Assembly: GCA_045659025.1 (NCBI GenBank) | Contig: JAZOWA010000041.1 | Span: 1 to 54,159, forward strand | Origin: SIG455 sp045659025 | GTDB taxonomy: Bacteria; Bacillota; Clostridia; UMGS1810 | DNA: 54,159 nucleotides | Reading direction: 5' to 3' | In this document: positions 16,200 through 25,483 of the stretch, piece by piece | How positions within the stretch are numbered: position 1 is the stretch's first letter | Layout of the letters: the number at the start of each line of letters is the position of its first letter | The notes under the pieces: model-generated | Told to the model about the DNA's origin: nothing | The model's input: only the letters and a program-made list of their open reading frames with translations | The model's database searches: none | Position numbers and translations under genes: made by a program

Positions 16200-17564
16200 T
16201 TATGCCTTCTGGGGAAATTTCTTTGAGATGTAATACAACATAACAGAGAGATATGCAAGCACCGCAAATACTATCAGGGATTTGAGTTCGTTCATCAGGG
16301 ATATTCCGTAAATGCTTACCGCTATACATTGGTTCATCTTATAATCGGAGTATTCCCTACCTGCCACGATGGCTTCTCTCTCAAACGCTTTAATGCTATT
16401 ATAAACCGACTCTACAAGGGCATCGGCAGCAGTATGTGCATCTGCAGAAGATGATGCGCCATTCATCTTGGATACGATAAGATTATTATCCATAATCTCT
16501 TTCTCATTGGTGGCTACCTCGTTACTGAAGTTTGCCGCCTGAACGGAAAGTTCGTCAACGCCGACCTTGGTCCTGCCCATATAGTATTTACCCGTTTGGT
16601 CCCAAGTGGGAACGAGTACGATACGGGTCATTTCCTCGGCGTATCTTGATATCGCCTGATTGCACAGGTCAAATGACACGGCATTCTTCTGCCTGTCAAA
16701 ATCTGTGTTCTTATTCTGATAAAGGAGACGCTCTACATAACCGCTTCTGTCTCTTGCGATACCGTTTTGCAAAATAAGAGACCTTAAATTCTGGTTAATC
16801 TGTGTCTGTCTGAACTGGAATACCTTACCCGCAATTGAGGAAAAGGTGGTGTTGTTCTTGGTAACAAAGCTTGAAGCCTTACCTGCCATTCCATAAAGAT
16901 AGTTAAGAATCGCATTGGCTTCCTTATCAAGATATGAAACTATATCCATATACTCCAGGGAATCAAATTCCGGCTTCTCACTAAGCTGATCCAACTTGAA
17001 ATTATCTGTGTATTTCTCGATGTAATATTCCTTGTAAGCCGCAACAATCAGGTTGATGACGTTCTCTGCATCAAGGTGCGAGGTGTGTTTTGAGGCATTG
17101 TACTGCACCGCAAACTCGGTGGAAATATGATACTCAGACTCGTTATTCACACCACCCTGCACACAGGGATATACCGATAGACATTCACTGAGTTGCTTAA
17201 CTGTGACATCTTCAAAAGCACCTTTTTCAATGGCTTTTTCTACCACTTCATCGCAGATGATATCCGCCATATTATAGCGGGTGCCATTGGAATTCTGCGC
17301 CTGTGATGCCTCGGAATAGTTAAGAGATACAATGGCATGAACTGACTGTCTCATATCAAGGTGATTAAATATGCCGAATACGCCCGTAACTGCAACGGAT
17401 ATTATAATTACCCAAATATTGAAGTACTCTGCGGTTTTGAAAATCTGCACGAACTCAGAACGATTAACATTCTTGGATCGGAAATACATAGTCGCAACAG
17501 CTGACACAAGAACGAGTATAACTGCCAAAACCGTCAATTTCTCAAGTAATGATACTAAAAGCAT
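16200..17564 (-). CDS. Wzz-like polysaccharide co-polymerase family membrane protein
   Basis: 454 aa. Hydrophobic segments at about 8-27 and 48-66 are followed by a 350-residue extracytoplasmic domain and a final membrane helix at about 427-447. The region after the second helix (DMRQSVHAIVSLNYSEASQ) resembles the membrane-proximal start of Wzz domains. Much of the loop is predicted helical, as in polysaccharide co-polymerases. No kinase or GGDEF domain is present. It lies 20 nt upstream of the Wzz-GGDEF gene, so the two probably work as a pair in chain-length control or export. Homology is weak by eye, so the assignment rests partly on topology and context. Confidence 0.6.
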   Translation of the reverse strand: MLLVSLLEKLTVLAVILVLVSAVATMYFRSKNVNRSEFVQIFKTAEYFNIWVIIISVAVTGVFGIFNHLDMRQSVHAIVSLNYSEASQAQNSNGTRYNMADIICDEVVEKAIEKGAFEDVTVKQLSECLSVYPCVQGGVNNESEYHISTEFAVQYNASKHTSHLDAENVINLIVAAYKEYYIEKYTDNFKLDQLSEKPEFDSLEYMDIVSYLDKEANAILNYLYGMAGKASSFVTKNNTTFSSIAGKVFQFRQTQINQNLRSLILQNGIARDRSGYVERLLYQNKNTDFDRQKNAVSFDLCNQAISRYAEEMTRIVLVPTWDQTGKYYMGRTKVGVDELSVQAANFSNEVATNEKEIMDNNLIVSKMNGASSSADAHTAADALVESVYNSIKAFEREAIVAGREYSDYKMNQCIAVSIYGISLMNELKSLIVFAVLAYLSVMLYYISKKFPQKA

Positions 17565-17581
17565 TCTGTATTCCCTCCCCC

Positions 17582-18832
17582 TTAGAACTTGTTGATATCA
17601 ATAATAACCACTTCAGGTTCGTTATTGATACGGAAAATATTGGTGTTATCAAGACCTGAACTTACAATCAAGGGTCTGCCTGACACATCGTATCTGGAAT
17701 ATACGTATTTATTATTCCTACCCGGGAATATACCTCCCTCGGGAGTGTATAAAGGTCCGAGTATCGGTATACGGATGTGACCACCATGGGTGTGACCGCT
17801 AATCATCAAATCACCCCAGAAATCCGAATAGAGCTCTTCGAATATGAACGGTTCGTGAACTGCTGTTATCTTAAGATTATCGGGGTTAGTCCAAATGTAA
17901 TCGGAAAAAGACTTGCCACTATAAGGCCAAAAGGCTGAAGGATTGGAAGTAAGAACTCCATAAACATCAATATCAGTTGTACCAACCGTGATGGTATCGC
18001 TCTCATTCTTAAGGACTGTGACACCTGATTTTTCGAGCAATGTCTCAAAATCATCCTTCAAAGATTCCAGACGACCCTCTTCGCGAACAACATCATTAAA
18101 GCCGAACTTCTTATCAAGAGCGGTAAGAGATAAAGGCATATCGTATATAACCTCTACCTCGTTATTGCCGTATATGTAGTAAGAAGGCGCAATATCTGCA
18201 AGTGCTGAGCAGAGGTTTGCAATCTCTTCTTTACGGTTCTTAGTGGAATCGAGCATATCACCCGTGCAGATGATAACATCAGGTTTAAGTTTACTGATAC
18301 GGTCAATAAGTTTAGAATTCTCTTTGCCGTATGAGCAGTTGTGTAAATCGGTAAGCTGAATCACTCGCACCTTATTATCCACCTTAAGACTGCTTACGCT
18401 ATGGAAGGTCTCGTGGAAGTTCCTGTTACCGATATAACTGCAGATTGTAATCGCAAATGCAAGGGCAATACAAACAAAAATCATACTGATTACAAAAAAC
18501 TTTGCTATACGGATATTCTTGAGCACTTTAGGATTCTCAATGCTCTTTTTCGTTTTGCGCTTTTTGATATCAAACTTCCTCGCAAAGCCTGCCACAAGGC
18601 ATACCGCCTCGTATATGGTGGCTCTACCCTCTTTGTCAAGATTTTTGAGGGATTCGTATCCGTAATATCCCACAAGAATTTCCTTGGAGGTAGCTTTCTC
18701 AATAACTATGCCGTCTACCCAGGTATTATAAAAATCTGAGGACACAATGCCCCTGAGATACGACTTCACCTGCTCCTGTATTGATGCAAGATTTTCATCC
18801 TGCGGAAGGTTGTATGATTTGTTTGTATCCAT
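17582..18832 (-). CDS. Membrane metallophosphoesterase with DnaA domain I-like N-terminus
   Basis: 416 aa. Residues 13-92 resemble the protein-interaction domain I of DnaA (SSDFYNTWVDGI, then an ILVGYYGYESLKNL strand/helix and IYEAVCLVAG helix). A basic linker and one membrane helix (109-131) follow. Residues 150-416 are a YkuE-like calcineurin phosphoesterase: D162-x-H164, GD192, GNN (222-224, where GNH is usual), H326 and GHTHGGH (346-352). The catalytic domain should face outside and could act on lipid-linked or glycan phosphates. The His-to-Asn change in GNH may reduce activity. AAAGGTG precedes the ATG. It is embedded in the glycan operon, 17 nt before the Wzz-like gene. Confidence 0.78.
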   Translation of the reverse strand: MDTNKSYNLPQDENLASIQEQVKSYLRGIVSSDFYNTWVDGIVIEKATSKEILVGYYGYESLKNLDKEGRATIYEAVCLVAGFARKFDIKKRKTKKSIENPKVLKNIRIAKFFVISMIFVCIALAFAITICSYIGNRNFHETFHSVSSLKVDNKVRVIQLTDLHNCSYGKENSKLIDRISKLKPDVIICTGDMLDSTKNRKEEIANLCSALADIAPSYYIYGNNEVEVIYDMPLSLTALDKKFGFNDVVREEGRLESLKDDFETLLEKSGVTVLKNESDTITVGTTDIDVYGVLTSNPSAFWPYSGKSFSDYIWTNPDNLKITAVHEPFIFEELYSDFWGDLMISGHTHGGHIRIPILGPLYTPEGGIFPGRNNKYVYSRYDVSGRPLIVSSGLDNTNIFRINNEPEVVIIDINKF

Positions 18833-18855
18833 ATCAATTTCACCTTTCGGTTAAT

Positions 18856-19974
18856 TTACTTTTTATATAACTCCAACGTGGAGGACGCAACATCTCGCCA
18901 GTTATATTTACTTGTGATATACTCAGCAACTCCGTCACGCATCTTATCTACTTTGGATGCATCATCGCAAAGGGATTGGAGTTTCGCTGCCAGGTCATCT
19001 ATATTACCCTTGGCGAAATACAATGCTCTGTCATCTGCAACGGAAGTGTTCTCGGGGATGTCCGAGCAGACCACCGCATTGCCATAAGCAAGTGCCTCAA
19101 GAAGACTTAGTGACATCCCCTCAAGGTCTGAAGGCAAAGTAACAATATAGGCATTAGAGTACATTTCACGGAGAGTATCACCAGAGATGAATCCCGTAAA
19201 TATTATATTGGGATTATCCTTTGCCTTATCTTTGAGCAACTGAACATAATCGTCAGTGTCACTGGTGTCGCCTGCAATCACCAGTTTCTTATCTGTGGTA
19301 ATTTTATTATAAGCATCGATGAGATAGTGGATGCCTTTCTCGGCGGTGAGTCTGGAGATTATGCATATATAGCCATCTTTTTCAAGGCCATATTCAGTAA
19401 TGATTGAATCTGCATCCTTGCGGGCAGGTAATTCAATACCATTATGGATAATCGTAGTCTCTCTTCCATAGGTCTCTTTGAAGTAATCGTGGGCGGACTG
19501 GCTGAGTACTATAACCTCGTCTGCATACTTGGCCAGAACCTTCTCACCAAACTTGATATACTTTGAGGCAAATCCCTTGCCCCATTTTTCCCTCTGCCAG
19601 TCAAGACCGTGCACCGTGGCAACACATTTCTTTCCAAAGAGTTTGGGTATCCAGAGAGCCGCACAGGGGCCTTCTGCATGGAAGTGAACTACATCATATC
19701 GGCCAAAGGCCGCTGCAATTGCCGCAGTGAACGAAGCAATCATAGCCGCAACACCTCTGAAATCCACCGTCCACGCCTTCTTAATCTTGACACCGAGGTA
19801 TTTGCCGTCTTTAACAGTGCCTACGTATTCATTTTCTACCTTGTCGGTAGAACGGTTATAACAGGTAACGGATGCACCAAGTTCAACGAGCAAAGGACAA
19901 AGCGCAGTGAGCACAGTCTCTATTCCACCTCGTCTTGATGGCACAACCTTATGACCTACCATCGCTATTTTCAT
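18856..19974 (-). CDS. Family 4 glycosyltransferase
   Basis: 372 aa GT-B enzyme. The N-terminus MKIAMVGHKVVPSRRGGIETV contains the glycine-rich acceptor-side loop. The C-terminal domain shows CIISRLTAEKGIHYLIDAY and the catalytic E-x7-E region PSDLEGMSLSLLEALAYGNAVV. This subtype (rhamnosyl-/ PimB-like, WcaC-like) adds a sugar early in repeat-unit assembly. The ATG at 19974 has AGGCGGTGG upstream; a GTG three codons earlier is possible. It follows the initiating phosphoglycosyltransferase by 22 nt, so it may add the second sugar. That order is inference. Confidence 0.88.
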   Translation of the reverse strand: MKIAMVGHKVVPSRRGGIETVLTALCPLLVELGASVTCYNRSTDKVENEYVGTVKDGKYLGVKIKKAWTVDFRGVAAMIASFTAAIAAAFGRYDVVHFHAEGPCAALWIPKLFGKKCVATVHGLDWQREKWGKGFASKYIKFGEKVLAKYADEVIVLSQSAHDYFKETYGRETTIIHNGIELPARKDADSIITEYGLEKDGYICIISRLTAEKGIHYLIDAYNKITTDKKLVIAGDTSDTDDYVQLLKDKAKDNPNIIFTGFISGDTLREMYSNAYIVTLPSDLEGMSLSLLEALAYGNAVVCSDIPENTSVADDRALYFAKGNIDDLAAKLQSLCDDASKVDKMRDGVAEYITSKYNWRDVASSTLELYKK

Positions 19975-19996
19975 ATTAACCACCGCCTGAATTCCA

Positions 19997-20677
19997 TTAT
20001 CTACCCGTGGCTGTTATCATTACCAAGGGAGTTTTAAGCATAATCTTCAAGTCATTTGCAAACGTTCTTGTCTGTATGTACTCGATATCCATCTCTACCC
20101 ATTCTTCAAAGGGCACGTCGTTCCTGTTCTTATGAATCTGCCAGGTACATGTGATACCGGGCGTAACAAGGAGACGGAGTTTCTGATAGTCGGTATAATA
20201 TTTAACCTCACGGGGAAGGGGCGGTCTGGGACCCACGAGGGTCATCTCGCCTTTGAATACATTGAAAAACTGCATAAGCTCGTCAAGTGATACTTTGCGG
20301 AGGAACTTACCTACCCTTGTGATACGGGGGTCGTTCTTCATCTTGAATACAGGACCATCCATCTCGTTCTCTTTAACAAGAGAGTCGATAATTTTATCAG
20401 AACCCGCCTTCATTGTCCTGAACTTATACATGTAGAATTCCTTGCCGTGTCGACCTACTCGTATCTGCTTATAGAACGGGCCAGCACTAGGGTCATCAAT
20501 CACAATAACGATTGCAATGATAATCATCAGAGGAAGGAATCCCAACAAAATAAGGGTAGCAAAAAAGATATCAAACAATCTTTTCTTCTTCCAGTAGGAT
20601 GAATATGATTTCTCGATGATCGCCTCTAACTTCTGTCTCGTCTTCTCATCTACACGGTCTTGCTCAATGTATGGCAT
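19997..20677 (-). CDS. Initiating phosphoglycosyltransferase (WcaJ/EpsL-type sugar transferase)
   Basis: 226 aa, the minimal catalytic form of the monotopic phosphoglycosyltransferase family. A re-entrant hydrophobic helix at about 33-56 is followed by PFYKQIRVGRHGKEFYMYKFRTM, the catalytic D-E pair in SLDELMQFF, and GPRPPLP. It transfers a sugar 1-phosphate from a UDP-sugar to undecaprenyl phosphate and so starts repeat-unit assembly at the inner face of the membrane. The start overlaps the YdjC-family gene by 14 nt. The upstream polytopic domain of long WbaP/WcaJ proteins is absent, as is usual in Firmicutes. Confidence 0.93.
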   Translation of the reverse strand: MPYIEQDRVDEKTRQKLEAIIEKSYSSYWKKKRLFDIFFATLILLGFLPLMIIIAIVIVIDDPSAGPFYKQIRVGRHGKEFYMYKFRTMKAGSDKIIDSLVKENEMDGPVFKMKNDPRITRVGKFLRKVSLDELMQFFNVFKGEMTLVGPRPPLPREVKYYTDYQKLRLLVTPGITCTWQIHKNRNDVPFEEWVEMDIEYIQTRTFANDLKIMLKTPLVMITATGR

Positions 20678-21530
20678 TTATGCCGCCTTCTTTCTTAAAA
20701 TTTATTTTAGTTAATGTATCAAACTCTGTTTTACGTCCCGCCGACAGATAGAACTTATCAAAAGCTATGTTACTGTCCGGGGGCAACTCCTCATCCATAT
20801 AACCGGGGTGGAAAAGGATTTCTGTGTCTCTCCCCTTCTTAGCTGCTACATCAAGTATTCGAGGAAGAATCTTACTCACTCGGTGAATATCCATTCCTCC
20901 CGAAAACAATATGCCGAAAAAACAGGCTGTGGGGAATTTGTGTTTATTATAAACCTTTTTATTTGCCAGCCACAGAATCTTAAGCAACCATTGCTTGATT
21001 ACGTTTGCAGGTGAATATGTAAAATACAGTGACGGGGTCATCACAAAGGGTAAAATCGGCTCCACGGGGATGCGGAGATATTTAATATCAACACCTACAT
21101 CCTCTATTGCTTTCACAAGGGCATCAAATACACCGGGGATCATATGGGTATGCTGATGGGAGTCTATCATAATCGGCATGCCCTCTCCCACTTTACTCTG
21201 CCACAGTATAATCTGGGCTTTTATCTCTTCACACACCTGACTCATAAATTCCTTTTTCTGTATGAGGGATTTTAAATAGAGGCCCTCAAAGGAGTATCTG
21301 AAGTTCCCATCTTCATCAGCTATAAGAGGAATCTTTGAGGGGTCTGATATACACTTACCCTCAACCAGATTAAGGTGCAGTGAAAGGTAGACTTCCCTGC
21401 CTTTCAACGCGGAGATATCTGAATCAAAATTTGGAAAAACACTTATCTTATTCAAAGTGCCGATGCACTCATCTATATGCCGTGATACTGCTTTACACAA
21501 GCCGTAATCATCTGCGCAAATATAAATCAA
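20664..21530 (-). CDS. YdjC/ChbG-family carbohydrate deacetylase
   Basis: 288 aa. The family's metal and catalytic motifs are present: ADDYGL at 6-11, SLHLNLVEG and IDSHQHTHMIPGV, with ILFHPGY near the C-terminus. ChbG removes an acetyl group from N-acetylglucosamine units of chitooligosaccharides; other YdjC proteins act on polysaccharide intermediates. In this operon it may deacetylate a HexNAc residue of the repeat unit or of the lipid-linked precursor. It overlaps the GtrII-like gene by 4 nt and the phosphoglycosyltransferase gene by 14 nt, which supports co-translation. Confidence 0.87.
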   Translation of the reverse strand: MIYICADDYGLCKAVSRHIDECIGTLNKISVFPNFDSDISALKGREVYLSLHLNLVEGKCISDPSKIPLIADEDGNFRYSFEGLYLKSLIQKKEFMSQVCEEIKAQIILWQSKVGEGMPIMIDSHQHTHMIPGVFDALVKAIEDVGVDIKYLRIPVEPILPFVMTPSLYFTYSPANVIKQWLLKILWLANKKVYNKHKFPTACFFGILFSGGMDIHRVSKILPRILDVAAKKGRDTEILFHPGYMDEELPPDSNIAFDKFYLSAGRKTEFDTLTKINFKKEGGINAIH

Positions 21531-23077
21531 TCTGCCTCACTCTCCGCTCCGAGTTTAATGACAATCACATTATCAATCACAGCCACACTACCCGTCGCAG
21601 GCCAATAGGGAAGCTGAGCCACTCTTGAATCGGCAAGAAAATCTGACTTCTTATTCCCACTCAAGAAACGGTAAGACCTGCCGTAGTAATCATTGATCGC
21701 ACTTGTAATCACGCTCTGACCCACCACTTCATCATCGGCGCGGAGGATATATCCGTCACTCACACCCGTAATCTCGGGGGGAAGGATGGCATAATATGCC
21801 TGGCTATCTTCAAGAGCACCTATCACAACCATCTCTTCGCAGAGAGCTGATTCAGGTATCTGATCGATTCTGTCAACCATACGGTGGAGTACTCCCATGG
21901 ATTTCTCATATGACATCTGCGCCTTATGATAGCACACATTGGCGATAACCACCTGATTGAAAACAAGGGCAAGGGACAATGCGATTACAGCCCAACGGCG
22001 AACTATAATCTCTTTGCGTGTAGCAGATGTGCCTCTTTCATAGAGAAGCATCAGGAATATATAAAACACACTATAGCCCATATGCATAAGGGTGTGATAA
22101 TCAACCGAAGGATTAACAAAGGCAAGTGCTGTGCCGCCAAACGTAAGTGCTGTCGTAAGTATGATGATAAGCAGAAGCTTTATGGGGGATTTCAGCACAC
22201 CGCCTGCGATTGCGTCTTTGATATAAAAGACTATTATCACCGTGAAAATCAAAATGTTTATAACGGGGAATGCGTTCAACCCAAGGGAAAAATCAAAGAA
22301 ATACTGAATGAAGGTCTCTTTGGTAACATAGAGGGATGCAAGAAGATCCATACCGCCAAGGCCTGCATCATTGATACCCTGATAGTCTATAAGCTCAGTT
22401 CCAGTCACCAGCAACAACGCTTTGAGAATTCCGTAATAAAGTGCCATACCGATTGCGCCGAACAAAAGGGCAAAGAAAGCCTTTTTCAAAAACGCTTTTA
22501 CATCTATGGGATTATAAATCAATTCAAGGATAAGGTGGCAGAGCACAATCATAACCGCAACTGTTATGTATGCCTGATATATACCTGCCGAAAGTGCAAT
22601 TGCGATTGCGCTTATGATATATCCGGGACGGTCTGCGACAAGACACATACCACCAACGCACGCAAGGAAGAAAGCTATTGCATAACCATCGGCAACGTAG
22701 TTGTACATAAGCGTAGATGTGACTACGGGAAAGGTGGTAACAAGTGCGCCAATGAGTGCGGCGGTCACTCTGCCCTTCACCTCTAATGCCCTGCAGATGC
22801 AAACGGCACCCAATGCATAAAACAAAATTGCGACAAATCCGTTTAAGAACGGTAAATCGTAAAAGGATGTAAATGCGGTGGCAACAGGGAGAAACCATCT
22901 GCCAAGATGGAGCATATTCTGCCCGTCATACCTAAACACAAGGGAGTCCCAGTTTGGCAACCAGTTGGTGAGTTTATAAATATGGGCAATCAAGCCGAAC
23001 ACCATAGCAGATATGAAACATACTCGCCATTGGGGACGGATTGAGCTATATAATTTCTTGATTGTTTTATCGGGCAT
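21527..23077 (-). CDS. GtrII-like polytopic glucosyltransferase
   Basis: 516 aa, about ten membrane helices, with a C-terminal extracytoplasmic domain of about 110 residues. The first loop has NWDSLVFRYDGQNMLHLGRWFLPV, the pattern of Glucos_trans_II (GtrII) proteins, where an acidic residue after helix 1 is catalytic. These enzymes transfer glucose from polyprenyl phosphate to a growing or finished glycan on the outer face. GtrB- and GtrA-like partners are at 6259 and 26101. The ATG at 23077 has GGAG 8 nt upstream and starts 2 nt after the GT32 stop. A TTG-type start 18 nt earlier would overlap that gene. Confidence 0.75.
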   Translation of the reverse strand: MPDKTIKKLYSSIRPQWRVCFISAMVFGLIAHIYKLTNWLPNWDSLVFRYDGQNMLHLGRWFLPVATAFTSFYDLPFLNGFVAILFYALGAVCICRALEVKGRVTAALIGALVTTFPVVTSTLMYNYVADGYAIAFFLACVGGMCLVADRPGYIISAIAIALSAGIYQAYITVAVMIVLCHLILELIYNPIDVKAFLKKAFFALLFGAIGMALYYGILKALLLVTGTELIDYQGINDAGLGGMDLLASLYVTKETFIQYFFDFSLGLNAFPVINILIFTVIIVFYIKDAIAGGVLKSPIKLLLIIILTTALTFGGTALAFVNPSVDYHTLMHMGYSVFYIFLMLLYERGTSATRKEIIVRRWAVIALSLALVFNQVVIANVCYHKAQMSYEKSMGVLHRMVDRIDQIPESALCEEMVVIGALEDSQAYYAILPPEITGVSDGYILRADDEVVGQSVITSAINDYYGRSYRFLSGNKKSDFLADSRVAQLPYWPATGSVAVIDNVIVIKLGAESEAD

Positions 23078-23079
23078 TG

Positions 23080-23814
23080 TTACCACTCCAACCATTTGAA
23101 TTTGTGAAGGAACTTTCCATAGAGTTTCTCATACATCTTAACACCTATAAGACGTTTTACAAACGTGGTGCGACGGCTGGTCGCTGATGTCCACAAAGCA
23201 CAGTAGTGATGTATGGAATAGGTGTTTTTCGTGATTCTTTTCTTACCCGTGTAGTATTCCATAGGGCAAAAGTATTCTTTGGGGTAAAAAGTCATACCCA
23301 TAAAGGTCTGTTTGGCACCGTCAGGATTCATACCGAGGCGTTTGAGTGCTTCTGTGTTGCGCTTGGGGCAAGGGGTGATATCGTATTCACCATCAGGAAG
23401 GAGAAATGATATATCATCATAATCCTCTAGCATTGCACCCACAACAGGATTACCCTTCGCAGAGGCAAATCCAAGACCGGTAGAAATATTTCCTATCTCG
23501 TCATAGCCCATATAACCGCCTGATTCCAAAAGATCGTCAATCGGTTTGATAAGTTCCACATCGGTATCAAAATATACACCGCCGTGATCATAGATGGCTT
23601 TGAGTCTGGCATAGTCGCTGACGAACGCCCATTTACCTGCCTTGTATGCCTCATGAGCGTATCTGTTCTGCGCGAAGTCAAAGTTATCTTCATTCCAGCA
23701 GATTATTTCATAGTCGGGACAGTATTTCTTCCAGCTATTAATACACTTCTCTGCCGTTTTGGGCAATTTATTGCCACCAAACCAGCAATAATGGATTATC
23801 TTGGGAACACTCAT
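23080..23814 (-). CDS. GT32-family glycosyltransferase (capsular polysaccharide type)
   Basis: 244 aa. PKIIHYCWFGGNKLP at the N-terminus, CWNEDNFD, the helix YARLKAIYDHGGVYFDTDVE and its DXD (D-T-D) motif identify the OCH1/GT32 sugar-binding fold. Members transfer mannose, galactose or related sugars in capsule and exopolysaccharide synthesis. The protein is soluble with a basic C-terminus that may touch the membrane. The start overlaps the stop of the Wzx gene by 4 nt (ATGA). Confidence 0.9.
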   Translation of the reverse strand: MSVPKIIHYCWFGGNKLPKTAEKCINSWKKYCPDYEIICWNEDNFDFAQNRYAHEAYKAGKWAFVSDYARLKAIYDHGGVYFDTDVELIKPIDDLLESGGYMGYDEIGNISTGLGFASAKGNPVVGAMLEDYDDISFLLPDGEYDITPCPKRNTEALKRLGMNPDGAKQTFMGMTFYPKEYFCPMEYYTGKKRITKNTYSIHHYCALWTSATSRRTTFVKRLIGVKMYEKLYGKFLHKFKWLEW

Positions 23815-25316
23815 ACCCTCTTTTTCTCCTTATACAATTCAAAAAGTGTGATAAACGCATTTCTCTGGAACACAAAGTTGGCAACAATATAAAGCAGAAC
23901 TATCCAGATGGAATGAACGATACCACTCAAAAGAAGTCTTACAAAGGAATATCCGCTGAAGGTGTCAACATAGAAAACAAGCATTATCACAGCAAATACT
24001 CCACCATTGACCAGCCAACATTTGTAGGTGTGGAAAGTACTTCTCTCCAACACCTTGAGGTTTGAATATGCTATTGTCACAATACTTCTGTAAACGAGGG
24101 CGCATATTGTGCCGAAAATCGCACCACAGATGCCAAAGTAATAAATGGCAACCACAGTAACTACGATATTGATTATCATCTCCCACAGCGCATGAGAACG
24201 AGTGTTCTCAAAGTGACCCGCGTATTCGATGATACCATTGATGGGAAGTTTACCATTAGAAAGCAGATTCATAACTACAAATAGGATTACCAATGCAGTG
24301 TTGGTGTATTGGGCATCCTCTATACCGCCCGTATAAATCTGTATCAGGGGAAGCAGGAAAACCGCCATAAGTGTGTATATGATGAACGTGCACATTATGT
24401 AGAACGTCTCATAGACTGAATATACCTTCTTGAACTTATCCGGGTCGGTATTGAACAGTTGCCCCAGTGCGAAGCTATAACCTGAGATAAGGTTGGTGAT
24501 AAAACTCTGTATCTGGGAAAAGAAGATATTATAAATAGCATATACGCTTACCGCCTTAAAATCACAGAGGAACGAGATGATAAGTATATCAGTATTGCTA
24601 AATACCATACCTGAAACCTGGTGGACAAGAACCGAGTTTTTCTGAGAGATTGCTTCATAATCAGGCTTTGTATTAAGGTCAAGCCATTTGTATTGCCACT
24701 TAGCATAGACATAGAGGAATATAAGCTGTACCATGGCAATTACACAATAAACAAGTTGTATAAGAACAAGACTATCGGTAAGCACCAGAACGAGAACCTT
24801 ACCTGCATTTGCGAGAAGCTGAACTATCGTCTCAGAATTGTTAATAACATATCGTCTGCCGTCCACCTCCATAAGGATGCGGTATTTCGCCTGAACAAAA
24901 TAACTGAAAAGTGCAGGAACAGCATTTAAGATAACTATGGTAAATACTACTTTACTTTCTATGCCAGTGGGGACTATGTATGCATACACTGTAGCAATCA
25001 CAAGAACTATTGCCAGGTATATAAGACCCGTCTTTTTATAATACGTGTTGGTGGCCGAGAGAACTGCACTGGCGCCGTCACGGTCACCCTCACCTATTCT
25101 CTTGTAAAGTGCCTGTGTGGTAGCAAGACCTACGCCCGCCTCTAAAAGGCACATATAAGCGAATATCTGCTTAATGGTGGAAAGTACGCCATTTACCTCG
25201 GAGCCAAAGTTCTCAAGATACAAACGGGGCAGAAGAAAACTAAGAGATATGAGCACTATCTGATACACGATGGATGATATAAGATTCTTTTTAATTCTTG
25301 CACCGTTTCCAGCCAT
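23811..25316 (-). CDS. Wzx-like polysaccharide flippase
   Basis: 501 aa with 12 to 14 predicted membrane helices and no catalytic motifs. The N-terminus (a basic start, then LPRLYLENFGSEVNGVLSTIKQIFAYMCLLEAGVG) is typical of the polysaccharide-transport branch of the MOP superfamily. It would flip undecaprenyl-linked repeat units to the outer face for Wzy. It is the first gene of the glycan operon, preceded by GGAGG and a long leader with an attenuator-like hairpin. Confidence 0.87.
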   Translation of the reverse strand: MAGNGARIKKNLISSIVYQIVLISLSFLLPRLYLENFGSEVNGVLSTIKQIFAYMCLLEAGVGLATTQALYKRIGEGDRDGASAVLSATNTYYKKTGLIYLAIVLVIATVYAYIVPTGIESKVVFTIVILNAVPALFSYFVQAKYRILMEVDGRRYVINNSETIVQLLANAGKVLVLVLTDSLVLIQLVYCVIAMVQLIFLYVYAKWQYKWLDLNTKPDYEAISQKNSVLVHQVSGMVFSNTDILIISFLCDFKAVSVYAIYNIFFSQIQSFITNLISGYSFALGQLFNTDPDKFKKVYSVYETFYIMCTFIIYTLMAVFLLPLIQIYTGGIEDAQYTNTALVILFVVMNLLSNGKLPINGIIEYAGHFENTRSHALWEMIINIVVTVVAIYYFGICGAIFGTICALVYRSIVTIAYSNLKVLERSTFHTYKCWLVNGGVFAVIMLVFYVDTFSGYSFVRLLLSGIVHSIWIVLLYIVANFVFQRNAFITLFELYKEKKRV

Positions 25317-25477
25317 TTTCTCACCTCCGTTACAGCAATAAAAAACGCAACCCCAGACAATGTTTGTCGTCTAAGGTTGCATCAGTAAACATAAGTAATT
25401 ATCGCCCCAGACAATAAGCATTGCAAACCCGTTTTTCAGGCAGGTACATCCTAACAGTTAATTTACACCTATAACAT
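25317..25477 (-). promoter_or_regulatory. Structured 5' leader of the glycan operon (possible attenuator)
   Basis: About 160 nt separate the predicted start of transcription (about 25477) from the Wzx start codon. The leader contains a CTAACAG/CTGTTAG stem at its 5' end and a CAATGCTTATTG hairpin. It also carries a direct repeat ATTGTCTGGGG (minus-strand copies at 25405-25415 and 25351-25361). The sequence CCTTAGACGACAA between the copies can pair with either one. Pairing with the downstream copy builds the terminator; pairing with the upstream copy would prevent it. The ligand or protein is unknown, and no known riboswitch class is recognised. Confidence 0.6.
25338..25380 (-). terminator. 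Leader terminator before the glycan operon
   Basis: The minus strand has GCAACC...GACAA paired with TTGTC...GGTTGC, an imperfect stem of about 11 pairs, followed directly by GTTTTTTATT. It lies between the promoter and the Wzx ribosome binding site, so transcription must pass it to express the operon. Confidence 0.7.
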
Positions 25478-25483
25478 ACTGTT

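Noticed and set aside
21926..22786. 286-codon plus-strand frame opposite the GtrII-like gene
   Set aside because: Composition (Cys, His, Lys-rich) is typical of the complement of a membrane-protein gene; no known domain.
25317..25477. c-di-GMP riboswitch (GEMM-I/II) in the glycan leader
   Set aside because: The conserved GEMM-I core and tetraloop elements are not visible; only the alternative-hairpin arrangement is supported.
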